Shown: positions 42,364 through 51,903, counted from the first letter of the stretch. The stretch: DNA of 64,000 bases from Oscillospiraceae bacterium (GCA_021629085.1 JAJXRJ010000008.1:1-64000), one strand, 5' to 3'. The notes: generated by a model not told the origin, from the sequence alone. Made by a program: numbers and translations.

Positions 42364-42971
42364 TTCCCGCGATTGCGCAGGATGTGCAAACGGGCAAAGT
42401 GCTTATGCTGGCGTATATGAACGCCCAGTCTTTAAAGCAAACCATAGAAACTGGCAAAGCGACCTATTTTAGCCGGAGCCGGAATGAAATTTGGGTAAAA
42501 GGCGAAACGTCGGGGCATTTTCAATATGTGAAAGAAATCCGCACCGACTGCGACTCGGACGCCATCCTGTTAAAGGTGGAGCAAGTGGGCAGCGCCTGCC
42601 ACACGCTGCACGAAAGCTGCTTTTACCGTGCGCTTTTAGACGGCGAGTGGGCCGAAGCGGAGGAGCAGGCGGATGCATCCATGTTAGACCGGCTGTATAA
42701 AACCATATCGGACAGGAAAGCCAATCCCGTGGAAGGCTCTTACACCAACTACCTGTTTGACAAGGGCATTGACAAAATTTTAAAAAAGGTGGGTGAAGAA
42801 ACGGCTGAGTCCATCATTGCCGCAAAAAATAAAGACCGCGGCGAACTGGTATATGAAGTGTCCGATTTGATGTATCACTTGCTGGTGCTTTTGGCAAATG
42901 AGGACATCCCGCCGAAGGAAATTTACAAAGAGCTCAAACGCCGCAACGAGCGGCCCAGAAAAGAGGAATGA
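42333..42971 (+). CDS. hisIE: Bifunctional phosphoribosyl-AMP cyclohydrolase / phosphoribosyl-ATP diphosphatase
   Basis: The 212-residue fusion carries out the second and third histidine steps. The N-terminal HisI half (residues 1-105) has VLMLAYMNAQSLKQTIETGK, ATYFSRSRNEIWVKGETSGH, and the metal/Cys blocks DCDSDAILLKVEQVG and CHTLHESCF. The C-terminal HisE half (residues 115-205) has VGEETAESIIAAKNKDRGEL and YEVSDLMYHLLVLL. It is the last gene of the operon, followed by a strong hairpin. hisD, hisC and hisB are not in the window, so the pathway is split over at least two loci. Confidence 0.96.
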   Translation: MQIKTDDKGLIPAIAQDVQTGKVLMLAYMNAQSLKQTIETGKATYFSRSRNEIWVKGETSGHFQYVKEIRTDCDSDAILLKVEQVGSACHTLHESCFYRALLDGEWAEAEEQADASMLDRLYKTISDRKANPVEGSYTNYLFDKGIDKILKKVGEETAESIIAAKNKDRGELVYEVSDLMYHLLVLLANEDIPPKEIYKELKRRNERPRKEE

Positions 42972-42975
42972 TTCT

Positions 42976-43017
42976 TCCCCCTTCTTACTATATATAGAGA
43001 GAAGGGGGGATTTTTTT
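42976..43017 (+). terminator. his operon terminator overlapping the next gene's RBS
   Basis: TCCCCCTTCT (42976-42985) pairs with AGAAGGGGGGA (43000-43010), followed by seven Ts. The right arm doubles as the only Shine-Dalgarno-like sequence for the TTG start at 43016, so the folded hairpin would hide that site. Confidence 0.85.
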
Positions 43018-43807
43018 GTACCGGTTTTTAAAAAACGACCATGTGAGCGGCGGCGTCTATGTGGAACAGCAAACGGTGACCATTGAGTTTCGCCTTCTTC
43101 ACCCAATTGCACAAAATTATGTCATCCGTGCCTACCTTGCCGACCAGGCCAGCCGCTCTCTTTCCAGCGTTGGCGTAACGGAGATTTTGGGCAGTTCCGG
43201 GCACTTGAGCGCGCATGCAGGCAGTGCGTTTGACGCGGTGCTCCTCACTCAAAAAAATGCCGACACCCAGGAGGAACGCTTAATTGCGGCGGCATACTTA
43301 AAAGAAGAATGGGATGTGGACGCACTGTTTTCCCATTTAGAGGACGACCCCGCCCTTTCGCGCGCACAGACGATTTTAGACGATTTAAAAGCGCAAACCT
43401 GCACAAAGGAAGGCGGTGCGGCGTTTATTGACGAATACATGTCACAGATTGCAGAGCGGCTTGCCGCGTGCAAGCCTGCTGGCCTTGCACTGTTTGAAGG
43501 GTTTACCTTTTATAAAATAGAGCAGTTTGCGCCGGTTGTCCGCTTAAGCGCGCTGCAATACGTCCTGTATGAGCGGGACGTCAACTATGCATTTGACGCG
43601 TTTGGCTACTATCTGTTCGGCATAGGGCCTAAAAATACAATGGCAATTACAGTTTTATCAAAAGAAGGCGCCCGGCCGCTTTTGCATATGCGCGACCTTT
43701 GCTGCACAAAGGAAATCGGCGGTATATACTACCACACCGTGTTCATTGAACTGGCAGACGATGGGCAGTATTTTTTGCTGCCAGAATCCATAGAACCCAA
43801 ATTGTAA
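43016..43807 (+). CDS. Hypothetical protein downstream of the his operon
   Basis: I do not recognise this 263-residue protein. It begins at a TTG (MYRFLKNDHVSGGVYVEQQT), has no signal peptide and no membrane segment, and is predicted to be a mixed alpha/beta cytoplasmic protein. The middle (residues 75-150) is acidic and helical. The C-terminal third has beta strands with FGIGPKNTMAITVLSKEG and LLHMRDLCCTKEIGGIYYHT. Codon use resembles the neighbours, and the frame is free of stops for nearly 800 bases, so it is very likely a gene. Its RBS lies in the his terminator, so expression may depend on readthrough. Confidence 0.65.
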   Translation: MYRFLKNDHVSGGVYVEQQTVTIEFRLLHPIAQNYVIRAYLADQASRSLSSVGVTEILGSSGHLSAHAGSAFDAVLLTQKNADTQEERLIAAAYLKEEWDVDALFSHLEDDPALSRAQTILDDLKAQTCTKEGGAAFIDEYMSQIAERLAACKPAGLALFEGFTFYKIEQFAPVVRLSALQYVLYERDVNYAFDAFGYYLFGIGPKNTMAITVLSKEGARPLLHMRDLCCTKEIGGIYYHTVFIELADDGQYFLLPESIEPKL

Positions 43808-43916
43808 CCTTGAACGCCTTTCACACAGCCTGATCTGTCAAAGGGGCAATTTGTTAAAACCGCATTTTGATTCTTTTTTCAGGCGCGCCCGCAAACATGT
43901 GCCGTCGCGCATTTTT

Positions 43917-43952
43917 AAAAGCCGGGTAAGTCATATGACTTACCCGGCTTTT
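43917..43952. terminator. Bidirectional terminator
   Basis: A fully palindromic 28-base stem region (GCCGGGTAAG at 43921-43930, CTTACCCGGC at 43939-43948) is flanked by AAAA and TTTT. It serves the minus-strand gene that stops at 43956 and can also end plus-strand transcription. Confidence 0.9.
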
Positions 43953-43955
43953 CTT

Positions 43956-44213
43956 CTAACGGATTTTGTAATACGGCACGCTGTCTTTAAAAAACACTTT
44001 GACAATAAAGTATAAACTCCCCAGCATGCTAAAAATCCCAAGCAGCCAGGCAATTTTTTTAAACACCCGGCTGTAGCACGAGCCAATGAAAAGCCCGAAA
44101 GACAGCACTGTCATTTTTAAAAGCCCAATGTCAAACGCATCAAACTCCTTGACCTTGCGGTCTAAAAAGGTCATCAGCTCTTTGAAACTTTTCACATTTT
44201 GAATCTCGCTCAT
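43956..44213 (-). CDS. Small membrane protein downstream of polC
   Basis: The 85-residue protein has a hydrophilic N-terminal half (residues 1-27) and two closely spaced hydrophobic segments (about residues 29-46 and 52-73). The C-terminus is short and basic (YYKIR). I do not recognise a family. The ATG follows GGAAAGGATGG. It lies 49 bases after polC and shares its terminator, so it is probably on the same transcript. The clear SD and the terminator right behind its stop support a real gene. Confidence 0.7.
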   Translation of the reverse strand: MSEIQNVKSFKELMTFLDRKVKEFDAFDIGLLKMTVLSFGLFIGSCYSRVFKKIAWLLGIFSMLGSLYFIVKVFFKDSVPYYKIR

Positions 44214-44262
44214 TTTTTACCATCCTTTCCATACATAAAAAGTGTTCGCATCTTTTTTTCGT

Positions 44263-47200
44263 TTATGCAAAAAAACTCATTTGGCTGCTCTGGGGAATGC
44301 CCGATAAACAGCCGTATTTTTTCATGGTTTCGATTACCGTCTTATTTACCTTTGCACGCTCCTGCATGTCATCAATGCTGGAAAATTCGCCCTTTTCACG
44401 CTCCTCCAAAATGCTGAACGCCGCGTTGGTGCCAAGCCCCTGGATGGCGTTTAGGGGCGGGATAATCCCATCCTCAGCGGGCATAAAGCGGTATGCGTCC
44501 GAGGTGTATACATGGATGGGCAAAAACCGCAGATTGCGGCAATACATTTCGTTGCACACCTCCAAAATGGTGAGCACGTTTTTCTCTTTTGCAGTGGCGT
44601 CGTTGCCCTTGGCCTCAATGGCGCGTATGTTGGCCAGCACCACGTCGCGGCCCTGTGCCATCATTTCAGCGTCAAACTCATCGGCCCGCACCGTGAAATA
44701 GGTGATGTAAAACTCCTTTGGATAGTGCACCTTATACCATGCAATCCGGTATGCCATGGTGACATAGGCAACCGCGTGCGCCTTTGGGAACATGTATTTG
44801 ATTTTTTTACACGAATCGATATACCACTCGGGCACGTTGTTGTCCCGCATGGTTTCCTCCCACTCGGGCGAAAGCCCTTTGCCTTTGCGGACGCTCTCCA
44901 TAATTTTAAACGATGTGAGCGCCTCCACCCCCTTGCTGATTAAATACAGCATGATATCATCGCGGGTACAGATGGCTTCGTTCAGCGTTGCAATGCCGTC
45001 ACGGATGATATCCTGCGCGTTGTTGAGCCACACATTGGTGCCGTGAGACAGGCCGGAAATGCGCACCAGCTCCGCAAAGGTATCGGGCTTGGTGTCCACC
45101 AGCATCTGCCGCACAAATTTGGTGCCAAACTCGGGCACTGCAAAGGTGCCAACCGTGCTGTTGATATCCTCCGGTTTTACGCCCAGCGATTTGGTGGAGT
45201 GGAACAGCTCCATGGTGTCCGGGTCTGCAAACGGGATTTCCCGCGCATTGGTGTGGGTAAGGTCTTCGAGCATCTTAATCACCGTTGGGTCGTCATGGCC
45301 CAGAAGGTCCAGCTTTAACAGCTTGCCGCTGATGGAGTGGTAGTCAAAGTGCGTGGTAATGATGCCGCCCGTCTTGTCGTCCGCCGGATACTGCACAGGC
45401 GTAAACTCGTGAATATCGCGGTTGCGCGGCACAATCATAACGCCGCCCGGATGCTGGCCCGTGGTGCGCTTCACACCGGTGCACCCCTGCACCAGCCGGT
45501 TGATTTCAGCATTGCACACAGTTTGCCCGCGCGCCTCGTAGTATTTTTTCACAAATCCATATGCGGTTTTTTCCGCAATGGTGCCGATGGTACCGGCGCG
45601 GAACACATAGCCCTCGCCAAAAATTTCCTCGGTGTATTTGTGGGCGGTGGGCTGGTAGTCGCCCGAAAAATTCAAGTCAATGTCCGGCTCCTTGCCGCCG
45701 CCGAACCCCAAAAAGGTTTCAAACGGGATATCGTGCCCGTTGCACTCCAGCGGTTCGCCGCAGTTGGGGCAGGTCTTTTCCGGCAGGTCAAATCCGCAGG
45801 AGTAGTTTGGGTCTTTGTTAAACTCTATGTATTTACAGCTTTTGCAAAGATAGTGCGCAGGCAGCGAATTGACCTCGGTGATGCCGGCTAAATACGCCAC
45901 AAAGGACGAGCCGACCGACCCCCGCGACCCCACCAGATAGCCGTCGCTGATGGACTTTTGCACCAGCCGCTGTGCGGTGATGTAGAGCACAGCGTAGCCG
46001 TTGTCAATAATGGAGCTCAACTCGATGTCAATGCGGTCCTGCACAAGCTTGGGGATATTTTCGCCATACAACTCGTGCGCCCTGCCCATGGTGCGCGCCC
46101 GCAGCTCTTCGTCCGCGCCTTCAATGATAGGCGGCGCAGTCTCATCCGGCACTGGGATGATATCCTCGCATAAATCTGCAATTTTGCCAGGGTTTTGAAT
46201 GACCACTTCGTTTGCCAGCGTGTCGCCCAAATAGGAAAACTCCTGCAGCATTTCCTCAGTGGTTCGAAAATAGAGCGGCGCCTGCTTGTCGGCGTCGGAA
46301 AACCCTTGTCCCGACATCAAAATGCACCGGAACACTTCGTCCTCAGGATTTAAAAAGTGGACGTCGCAGGTTGCCACTGTGAGTTTGTTGTGCTTTTTGC
46401 CCCACGCAATGATGTTCTTGTTGATTTGTTTTAAATCCTCCGCGCTTGTCACCCGGCCGTTGTCCACCAAAAACTGGTTATTGCCCAGCGGCTGGATTTC
46501 CAAATAGTCGTAATACTTGATGATGTTCATCACTTCCTGATACGACTTGCCGTCAATAATCGCGCTGTAAAGCTCGCCGCTTTCACAGGCCGAGCCCAAA
46601 ATCAGCCCCTCGCGGTATTTTTCCAGCAGGCTTTTGGGCACGCGCGGGTGCTTATAAAAATAGTTCAAATGCGACTCGGAAATGATGTGGTATAAGTTTC
46701 GAAGCCCCGTGTAATTTTTGACCAAAATAATAGCGTGGTGCGTGCGCTGGTTTTTCACATCCACATTGCCCGCAAGGCTGGTGTTGATTTGTGAAACAGA
46801 TGTAATGTCCAGCGCTTGCAGCATTTTTAAAAATTTTATAAAGATATGCGCCGTGGCAGTGGCGTCGTCGCTTGCGCGGTGATGGTTTTCCAAGCTGATG
46901 CCAAGGTGCGCCGCAAGCGTGTTGAGCTTGTGGTTTTTCACGTCCTTTATCAGCGCGCGGGAAAGCTCCACCGTATCCAAAAAGCAAAAGTCAAACCCAA
47001 GCCCGTGCGCCTGTGCCGCCGCGCGGATAAACCCAGTGTCAAATGTGGCGTTGTGCGCCACCAAAACGCTGTCGCCCACAAAGTCGTAAAACTGTTTGAT
47101 CACTTCAGAAGCGGGCGGTGCGTCCTTTACCATCTCGTCTGTAATGCCGGTAATTTCCACAATGTGCTTTGGGATGGGGCGTCCTGGATTGACAAACGTC

Positions 47201-48516
47201 TGAAACACCTCGCGCACCTCGCCGTTTTGCACCTTGACCGCGCCGATTTCCGTAATGACATCGTTTACCGGGCTAAGGCCTGTGGTTTCAATGTCAAACA
47301 CCACATAGTCGCCATAAAGCGGTTTGTCTTTGCAGTTATAAACAATTTGCAGGCTGTCGCTCACCAAATAGCACTCCACGCCGTAAATCACCTTGATGTC
47401 CTTGCCCTTGGCGGCAAGCGCCGCATCGGGGAACGCCTGCACATTGCCGTGGTCGGTGACTGCCACTGCCTTGTGCCCCCACTTTGCGGCAGTGGAAACC
47501 AGCGTTTTCACGTTTGTCATACCGTCCATGGCGGACATCTGCGTGTGCATGTGCAGCTCCACCCGCTTTTGTGCGGCATGGTCCATGCGCTCCTGCCTGA
47601 TTGCATGGTTAATATTTTTTACCATCAGCACCATTTCGTGCATGTAGGTGTCAAACTCAATGTTTCCGCTCACCTTCACATAGCTGCCGTCCTTAAAATT
47701 GGGTTTTAAATCCGCATATTTTTTTTGCGTGAGAAACATTTTACAGTTATAAGAGCTTGTAAGGTCGGTGATGCAAAAAGACAAAATGATTTTACCCGTT
47801 TTGGTTTCGCGCGTGTCCATGGCAAACACCTCGCCGGCAATCACGCCGAATTTCACATTGTCGGAAAGCCTGTTGATTTTTACCGGCACTTCGGGGATAT
47901 ACGCGCCGTAAATGACTGCGCTCTTGTCTTCCTGCGTTTCCGGCACCTTCTCATACTCAATTTTTTCCTCCACCGGAATCACAATGGGATCCCATCCGCT
48001 CGCAATTTTCTCTTTGGCCTTTATAAGCGCCGCATCGTCCGCACAGTCTATAAATTCCACATCCACACTGTCGGAGAGCTGGGATGCCACCAGCCGTTTG
48101 ATTAAACCGGCACAGCCGGTCCGGTTTAAAAGCGCAGTCCCATTTTTACACCGCACCGTGATAATGCCGTCTTTAAAACTCCACTCGCTGTCCAAAAACA
48201 GCTTTTGTGCACCGGGGCACAGGGTGTTCACATAAAACGTCAAATTGTCAAAATACACCTTGCCCGCAGCATCTGCCATCGTGAGGTTTTCATATTTCAC
48301 CTTAATGGCAAGCCTTTGCAGGCCAAATTTTTCCGCCGTGCGCGCCCTGTAGCCCTCTATCACTTTATAGTCAATGACCCGGTCGGAAAGCAGCGTGATG
48401 TTCATAGCCTTTTCCTGTGCGTTTGCCGTCACATCCAATATTTTCAGCTCTTTAATTGCGCCGGGCACATCAATGCCCGGAAACAAATCGGTTAATTTTA
48501 AAGTTGTCGGCGACAT
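44263..48516 (-). CDS. polC: DNA polymerase III alpha subunit, PolC type
   Basis: PolC is the replicative polymerase of low-GC Gram-positive bacteria, with built-in 3'-5' proofreading. The 1417-residue protein has, in order, N-terminal domains and an OB fold (to about 310), a PHP domain (HMHTQMSAMDGMTNVKTLV near 322), and a DEDD exonuclease (YVVFDIETTGLSPVNDVITE near 405, DASDDATATAHIF-like block near 555). A Cys4 zinc motif follows (CKSCKYIEF to KTCPNCG near 895). The palm carries the catalytic Asp pair in GGGKEPDIDLNFSGDYQP near 935. Thumb and helix-hairpin-helix parts end the protein. Length is typical. Confidence 0.97.
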   Translation of the reverse strand: MSPTTLKLTDLFPGIDVPGAIKELKILDVTANAQEKAMNITLLSDRVIDYKVIEGYRARTAEKFGLQRLAIKVKYENLTMADAAGKVYFDNLTFYVNTLCPGAQKLFLDSEWSFKDGIITVRCKNGTALLNRTGCAGLIKRLVASQLSDSVDVEFIDCADDAALIKAKEKIASGWDPIVIPVEEKIEYEKVPETQEDKSAVIYGAYIPEVPVKINRLSDNVKFGVIAGEVFAMDTRETKTGKIILSFCITDLTSSYNCKMFLTQKKYADLKPNFKDGSYVKVSGNIEFDTYMHEMVLMVKNINHAIRQERMDHAAQKRVELHMHTQMSAMDGMTNVKTLVSTAAKWGHKAVAVTDHGNVQAFPDAALAAKGKDIKVIYGVECYLVSDSLQIVYNCKDKPLYGDYVVFDIETTGLSPVNDVITEIGAVKVQNGEVREVFQTFVNPGRPIPKHIVEITGITDEMVKDAPPASEVIKQFYDFVGDSVLVAHNATFDTGFIRAAAQAHGLGFDFCFLDTVELSRALIKDVKNHKLNTLAAHLGISLENHHRASDDATATAHIFIKFLKMLQALDITSVSQINTSLAGNVDVKNQRTHHAIILVKNYTGLRNLYHIISESHLNYFYKHPRVPKSLLEKYREGLILGSACESGELYSAIIDGKSYQEVMNIIKYYDYLEIQPLGNNQFLVDNGRVTSAEDLKQINKNIIAWGKKHNKLTVATCDVHFLNPEDEVFRCILMSGQGFSDADKQAPLYFRTTEEMLQEFSYLGDTLANEVVIQNPGKIADLCEDIIPVPDETAPPIIEGADEELRARTMGRAHELYGENIPKLVQDRIDIELSSIIDNGYAVLYITAQRLVQKSISDGYLVGSRGSVGSSFVAYLAGITEVNSLPAHYLCKSCKYIEFNKDPNYSCGFDLPEKTCPNCGEPLECNGHDIPFETFLGFGGGKEPDIDLNFSGDYQPTAHKYTEEIFGEGYVFRAGTIGTIAEKTAYGFVKKYYEARGQTVCNAEINRLVQGCTGVKRTTGQHPGGVMIVPRNRDIHEFTPVQYPADDKTGGIITTHFDYHSISGKLLKLDLLGHDDPTVIKMLEDLTHTNAREIPFADPDTMELFHSTKSLGVKPEDINSTVGTFAVPEFGTKFVRQMLVDTKPDTFAELVRISGLSHGTNVWLNNAQDIIRDGIATLNEAICTRDDIMLYLISKGVEALTSFKIMESVRKGKGLSPEWEETMRDNNVPEWYIDSCKKIKYMFPKAHAVAYVTMAYRIAWYKVHYPKEFYITYFTVRADEFDAEMMAQGRDVVLANIRAIEAKGNDATAKEKNVLTILEVCNEMYCRNLRFLPIHVYTSDAYRFMPAEDGIIPPLNAIQGLGTNAAFSILEEREKGEFSSIDDMQERAKVNKTVIETMKKYGCLSGIPQSSQMSFFA

Positions 48517-48545
48517 GGTTCATCCTCCGTCCAATGATACGAATC

Positions 48546-48574
48546 ATTATACCACAACTTGTTTCAAATTTCCA
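48546..48574 (-). promoter_or_regulatory. Probable promoter of polC
   Basis: A perfect TATAAT (48546-48551 on the minus strand) is preceded at 17 bases by TGGAAA (48569-48574), a weak -35. It lies 29 bases before the start codon and after the gatB terminator. Confidence 0.55.
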
Positions 48575-48643
48575 CCAAAATTTCTTAATTTTTTGAAGCA
48601 GCCCCAATTATAGGCTGCGGCAAACGGGCAAATCAAGGGTTGT

Positions 48644-48675
48644 AAAAAAATAAGCGGCGGAAACGTCCGCCGCTT
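48644..48675 (-). terminator. Terminator of the aspS-gatCAB operon
   Basis: A 10-bp perfect stem (AAGCGGCGGA at 48652-48661, TCCGCCGCTT at 48666-48675) with a 4-base loop is followed by a T run on the minus strand. Confidence 0.94.
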
Positions 48676-48681
48676 GGGATT

Positions 48682-50109
48682 TTAATTTAACAGCTCGTTT
48701 AATATCCTGCTGACCACCTGTGGATTGGCCTTGCCTTTGAGTTTGCCCATGGATTGGCCCATAAGGAATTTGAGCGCCTTCTGGTTGCCGGCTTTGTATT
48801 CGCCCACCGATTTTTCGTTGGCCGCCAAAACCTCCTCAATGGCCGCTTTGACCACCGAGTCGTCCGAAACCATTTTGAGGCCGTTTTGCTCAATGTATGC
48901 CTCCGGCTCCACATTTTCGTCAAATACCTTTTCAAATACCTTTTTGGCGGTATTGCGGTTGACCACGCCCGCCTCCACCAGCTTGATGAGCTTGGCAAGA
49001 TAACTGGTTTCAAAGTGGATTTCTTCCGGCTCCATCTGGTTATCGTTGAGCTTTTTCATCAAATCGCCCATAATCCAGTTGGCAGCCTCTTTGGGCGCAA
49101 CGCCGTCTTCCACTGTCTTTTCAAAAATATCCACCAAATATTTAGAAGAGATGAGAATATTTGCGTCGTATTCCGAAAGCCCAAAGTCTGTCATATATCG
49201 GGTTTTCTTAGCGTCGGGGAGCTCCGGAAGCCGCGCTTTTACGCGTGCAATCCACGCCTCGTCAATTTCAATGGGGATTAAATCAGGCTCGGGGAAATAG
49301 CGGTAATCCTGCGCGTTTTCTTTGGAACGCATGGAAAACGACGTGCCCTTGTTGTCGTCCCACCGGCGGGTTTCCTGCACCACCGTGCCTCCCTCTTCCA
49401 AAAGCTCAATCTGCCGCTTGCTCTCGCCCAAAATGGCGCGCGCAATGGCTTTAAACGAGTTCATATTTTTCATTTCCGTCCGGGTGCCAAATTCTTTGGA
49501 GCCGGCCGGCATCACCGAAAGGTTGATGTCTGCACGCAGCGAACCCTCCTGCATTTTACAGTCGGACACGCCGATAAACTGCAAAATGGATTTTAATTTT
49601 TCCAAATAGGCAACCACCTCTTTTTCCGAGCGGAAGTCTGCCTCTGAAACAATTTCAATGAGCGGCACGCCGCAGCGGTTGTAGTCCACCTGGGTGCAGT
49701 CGTCCCACGGGTCGTGGATGAGCTTGCCCGCATCCTCCTCCATGTGGATTTCCTTGATGCGGATGGCCTTTTTCACACCGTCCACTTCAATATCAATGTG
49801 CCCGTCGTGGCAGATGGGATAATAGAGCTGTGAAATCTGATACGCCTTGGGCAGGTCGGGATAGAAGTAGTTTTTGCGGTCAAATTTGTTGTTGGGCGTG
49901 ATTTGGCAATTGGTTGCCAGCCCTGCCGCAATGGTGTATTCCACCACGTTTTTGTTGAGCACCGGAAGCGTTCCCGGCATTCCCATGCAAACCGGGCAGC
50001 AATGGGTGTTGGCCTCACCGCCAAACTTGGTGGTGCAGTTGCAGAAAATCTTTGTGGCGGTGGAAAGCTCCACGTGTACTTCAATGCCCATTACAATTTC
50101 ATATGCCAT
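48682..50109 (-). CDS. gatB: Asp/Glu-tRNA amidotransferase subunit B
   Basis: GatB activates the aspartyl or glutamyl group on mischarged tRNA as the kinase and transamidase part of GatCAB. The 475 residues show YEIVMGIEVHVELSTATKIF at the start, the zinc-related CNCTTKFGGEANTHCCPVCM block near residue 23, the GTLPVLNKNVVEYTIAAGLA block near residue 46, and the SLRADINLSVMPAGS block near residue 205. The C-terminal helical and YqeY-like tail with KALKFLMGQSMGKLKGKANP binds tRNA. The ATG directly follows the gatA stop. Confidence 0.97.
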   Translation of the reverse strand: MAYEIVMGIEVHVELSTATKIFCNCTTKFGGEANTHCCPVCMGMPGTLPVLNKNVVEYTIAAGLATNCQITPNNKFDRKNYFYPDLPKAYQISQLYYPICHDGHIDIEVDGVKKAIRIKEIHMEEDAGKLIHDPWDDCTQVDYNRCGVPLIEIVSEADFRSEKEVVAYLEKLKSILQFIGVSDCKMQEGSLRADINLSVMPAGSKEFGTRTEMKNMNSFKAIARAILGESKRQIELLEEGGTVVQETRRWDDNKGTSFSMRSKENAQDYRYFPEPDLIPIEIDEAWIARVKARLPELPDAKKTRYMTDFGLSEYDANILISSKYLVDIFEKTVEDGVAPKEAANWIMGDLMKKLNDNQMEPEEIHFETSYLAKLIKLVEAGVVNRNTAKKVFEKVFDENVEPEAYIEQNGLKMVSDDSVVKAAIEEVLAANEKSVGEYKAGNQKALKFLMGQSMGKLKGKANPQVVSRILNELLN

Positions 50110-51582
50110 TTATTTGCCCTCCCTTAACGCGGTTTTGTACTTTTCAAACCCGGCGTTTTGCTCAAAGCTGTAGCCGGCCTGGATGAGCGTGCCCTCGTCA
50201 AAGTGCTTGCCCAAAAGCTGCAAGCCAACGGGCAGGCCTGCGCTGTCCACACCGCAGGGCACCACCAATCCCGGCAGGCCGCACAGGTTTGCCGCAACGG
50301 TGTAAATATCGCCTAAGTACATTTTTAACGGGTCGTCCATATTTGCGCCAATTTTTAACGCTGTGGTGGGCGCCGTGGGGCCAATCACCAGGTCGTATTT
50401 TTCAAACGCATCGTCAAAGCCCTGTTTGATGAGCGCCTTTACCTGCAATGCCTTTTTGTAATACGCGTCGTAATAGCCAGAGCTTAACGCAAACGCCCCC
50501 AAAATGATGCGGCGTTTGACCTCTGTGCCAAAGCCTTCGCTGCGCGCCTTTACGTACATATCGTTCAAATCTTCAAATTTTTCCGGACGGTAGCCGTATT
50601 TTACGCCGTCATACCGCGACAGGTTGGAACTGGCTTCAGCCGACGCAATGATATAGTAGGCCGGGATGGTGGCATCCACCAGCGGCAGGGAAAACTCCTC
50701 CACATGCGCGCCCATGTCTTCAAACAATTTGGCAGCCTTTAAAATTTCCGCCTTCACATCCGCATCCAGGCCATCGCCCAAATATTCTTTTGGAAGGCCG
50801 ATTTTCATGCCCTTCACATCGTTTTTCACAAAGCTTGCATAGTCGGGCTTTTGATAGTTGACGGAGGTGGAATCCTTTTTATCATACGCAACAATCTCAT
50901 TTAATACCGCCGCAAGGTCTTCCACCGTTTTGCCAAAGGGGCCAATCTGGTCCAGCGACGAACCGTATGCCACCAGGCCAAACCGGGATACTAAGCCATA
51001 GGTGGGCTTTAATCCAGGCACGCCGCAAAAGCTTGCGGGCTGCCGGATGGAACCGCCGGTGTCAGACCCCAGCGCAAAGAACGCCTCGTCCGCCGCCACT
51101 GCTGCCGCGCTGCCGCCGGAAGAACCGCCAGGCACATGCTCGGTGTTCCACGGATTTTTGGTCACTTGAAAATAGGACGTTTGGGTGGTAGAGCCCATGG
51201 CAAACTCGTCCATGTTGGCCTTGCCCACCATCACGCCGCCTGCCGAAAGCAGCTTTTCATAGGCAAATGAATTGTAAACCGGTTTAAAGTTGTAAAGCAT
51301 TTTGGACGCGCAAGTTGTAAGCACGCCCTTGGTGCAGATGTTGTCTTTGATGGCCATGGGCACGCCGGCAAGCGGGGATGTAAGCTCTCCCGCGTCAATC
51401 TGTGCCTGCACCGCCTCAGCGCGGGAAAGCGCCTCTTCCTCGCAGACTGTAATATATGCGCCAATTTTGGGTTCTGTTTCTTTGATTTTTGCAAGCTGGG
51501 CCTTGGTGAGCTCCACCACGCCCACCTGTTTTTCCTTTATGAGCTTTCCGGCCTCTACTGCCGATAATTCCAAGATTTTCAA
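50110..51582 (-). CDS. gatA: Asp/Glu-tRNA amidotransferase subunit A
   Basis: GatA is the amidase that releases ammonia from glutamine for GatB. The 490-residue protein has the amidase signature with Lys-Ser-Ser triad elements: MAIKDNICTKGVLTTCASKM near residue 80, GKANMDEFAMGSTTQTSYF near residue 118, and GGSSGGSAAAVAADEAFFAL near residue 150 with GSDTGGSIRQPASFCG. It starts at a TTG (51582) served by GGAGGTG 5 bases away; no ATG is nearby in frame. It is flush with gatB and 13 bases after gatC. Confidence 0.97.
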   Translation of the reverse strand: MKILELSAVEAGKLIKEKQVGVVELTKAQLAKIKETEPKIGAYITVCEEEALSRAEAVQAQIDAGELTSPLAGVPMAIKDNICTKGVLTTCASKMLYNFKPVYNSFAYEKLLSAGGVMVGKANMDEFAMGSTTQTSYFQVTKNPWNTEHVPGGSSGGSAAAVAADEAFFALGSDTGGSIRQPASFCGVPGLKPTYGLVSRFGLVAYGSSLDQIGPFGKTVEDLAAVLNEIVAYDKKDSTSVNYQKPDYASFVKNDVKGMKIGLPKEYLGDGLDADVKAEILKAAKLFEDMGAHVEEFSLPLVDATIPAYYIIASAEASSNLSRYDGVKYGYRPEKFEDLNDMYVKARSEGFGTEVKRRIILGAFALSSGYYDAYYKKALQVKALIKQGFDDAFEKYDLVIGPTAPTTALKIGANMDDPLKMYLGDIYTVAANLCGLPGLVVPCGVDSAGLPVGLQLLGKHFDEGTLIQAGYSFEQNAGFEKYKTALREGK

Positions 51583-51595
51583 GTGCGCACCTCCG

Positions 51596-51883
51596 TTATT
51601 CTACCGTTTTGGGAACGATGAAGTAGCCGCCTTTTTTTTGCGGCGCATTTTTGAGCAGGTCCTCCCGCGAAAAATCCTGTGCGGGGACATCTTCGCGCAT
51701 GACATTTTTCATGTCAAACGCATGGGACATGGGCTCAATCTCTGTAGTATCAATGCCGCTTAAAAGCTCCGCATAGGCGAGGATTTCATTCAAATCTTTG
51801 GCACGGCCTTGCTTTTCTTCCTCTGAAAGCGCAAGCTTTGCAAGCTTCGCCACATATTCAATCAGTTCATTGTTAATTTGCAT
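51596..51883 (-). CDS. gatC: Asp/Glu-tRNA amidotransferase subunit C
   Basis: GatC is the small belt-like subunit that stabilises GatA-GatB. The 95 residues show NELIEYVAKLAKLALSEEEK, the EILAYAELLSGIDTTEIEPM centre and the C-terminal REDVPAQDFSREDLLKNAPQ pattern. The ATG at 51883 has GAGGAGAGTG upstream; a longer open frame reaches into aspS but has no site. It is the second gene of the aspS-gatC-gatA-gatB operon, 20 bases after aspS. Confidence 0.95.
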   Translation of the reverse strand: MQINNELIEYVAKLAKLALSEEEKQGRAKDLNEILAYAELLSGIDTTEIEPMSHAFDMKNVMREDVPAQDFSREDLLKNAPQKKGGYFIVPKTVE

Positions 51884-51903
51884 GGTTTCACTCTCCTCGT
51901 TTA

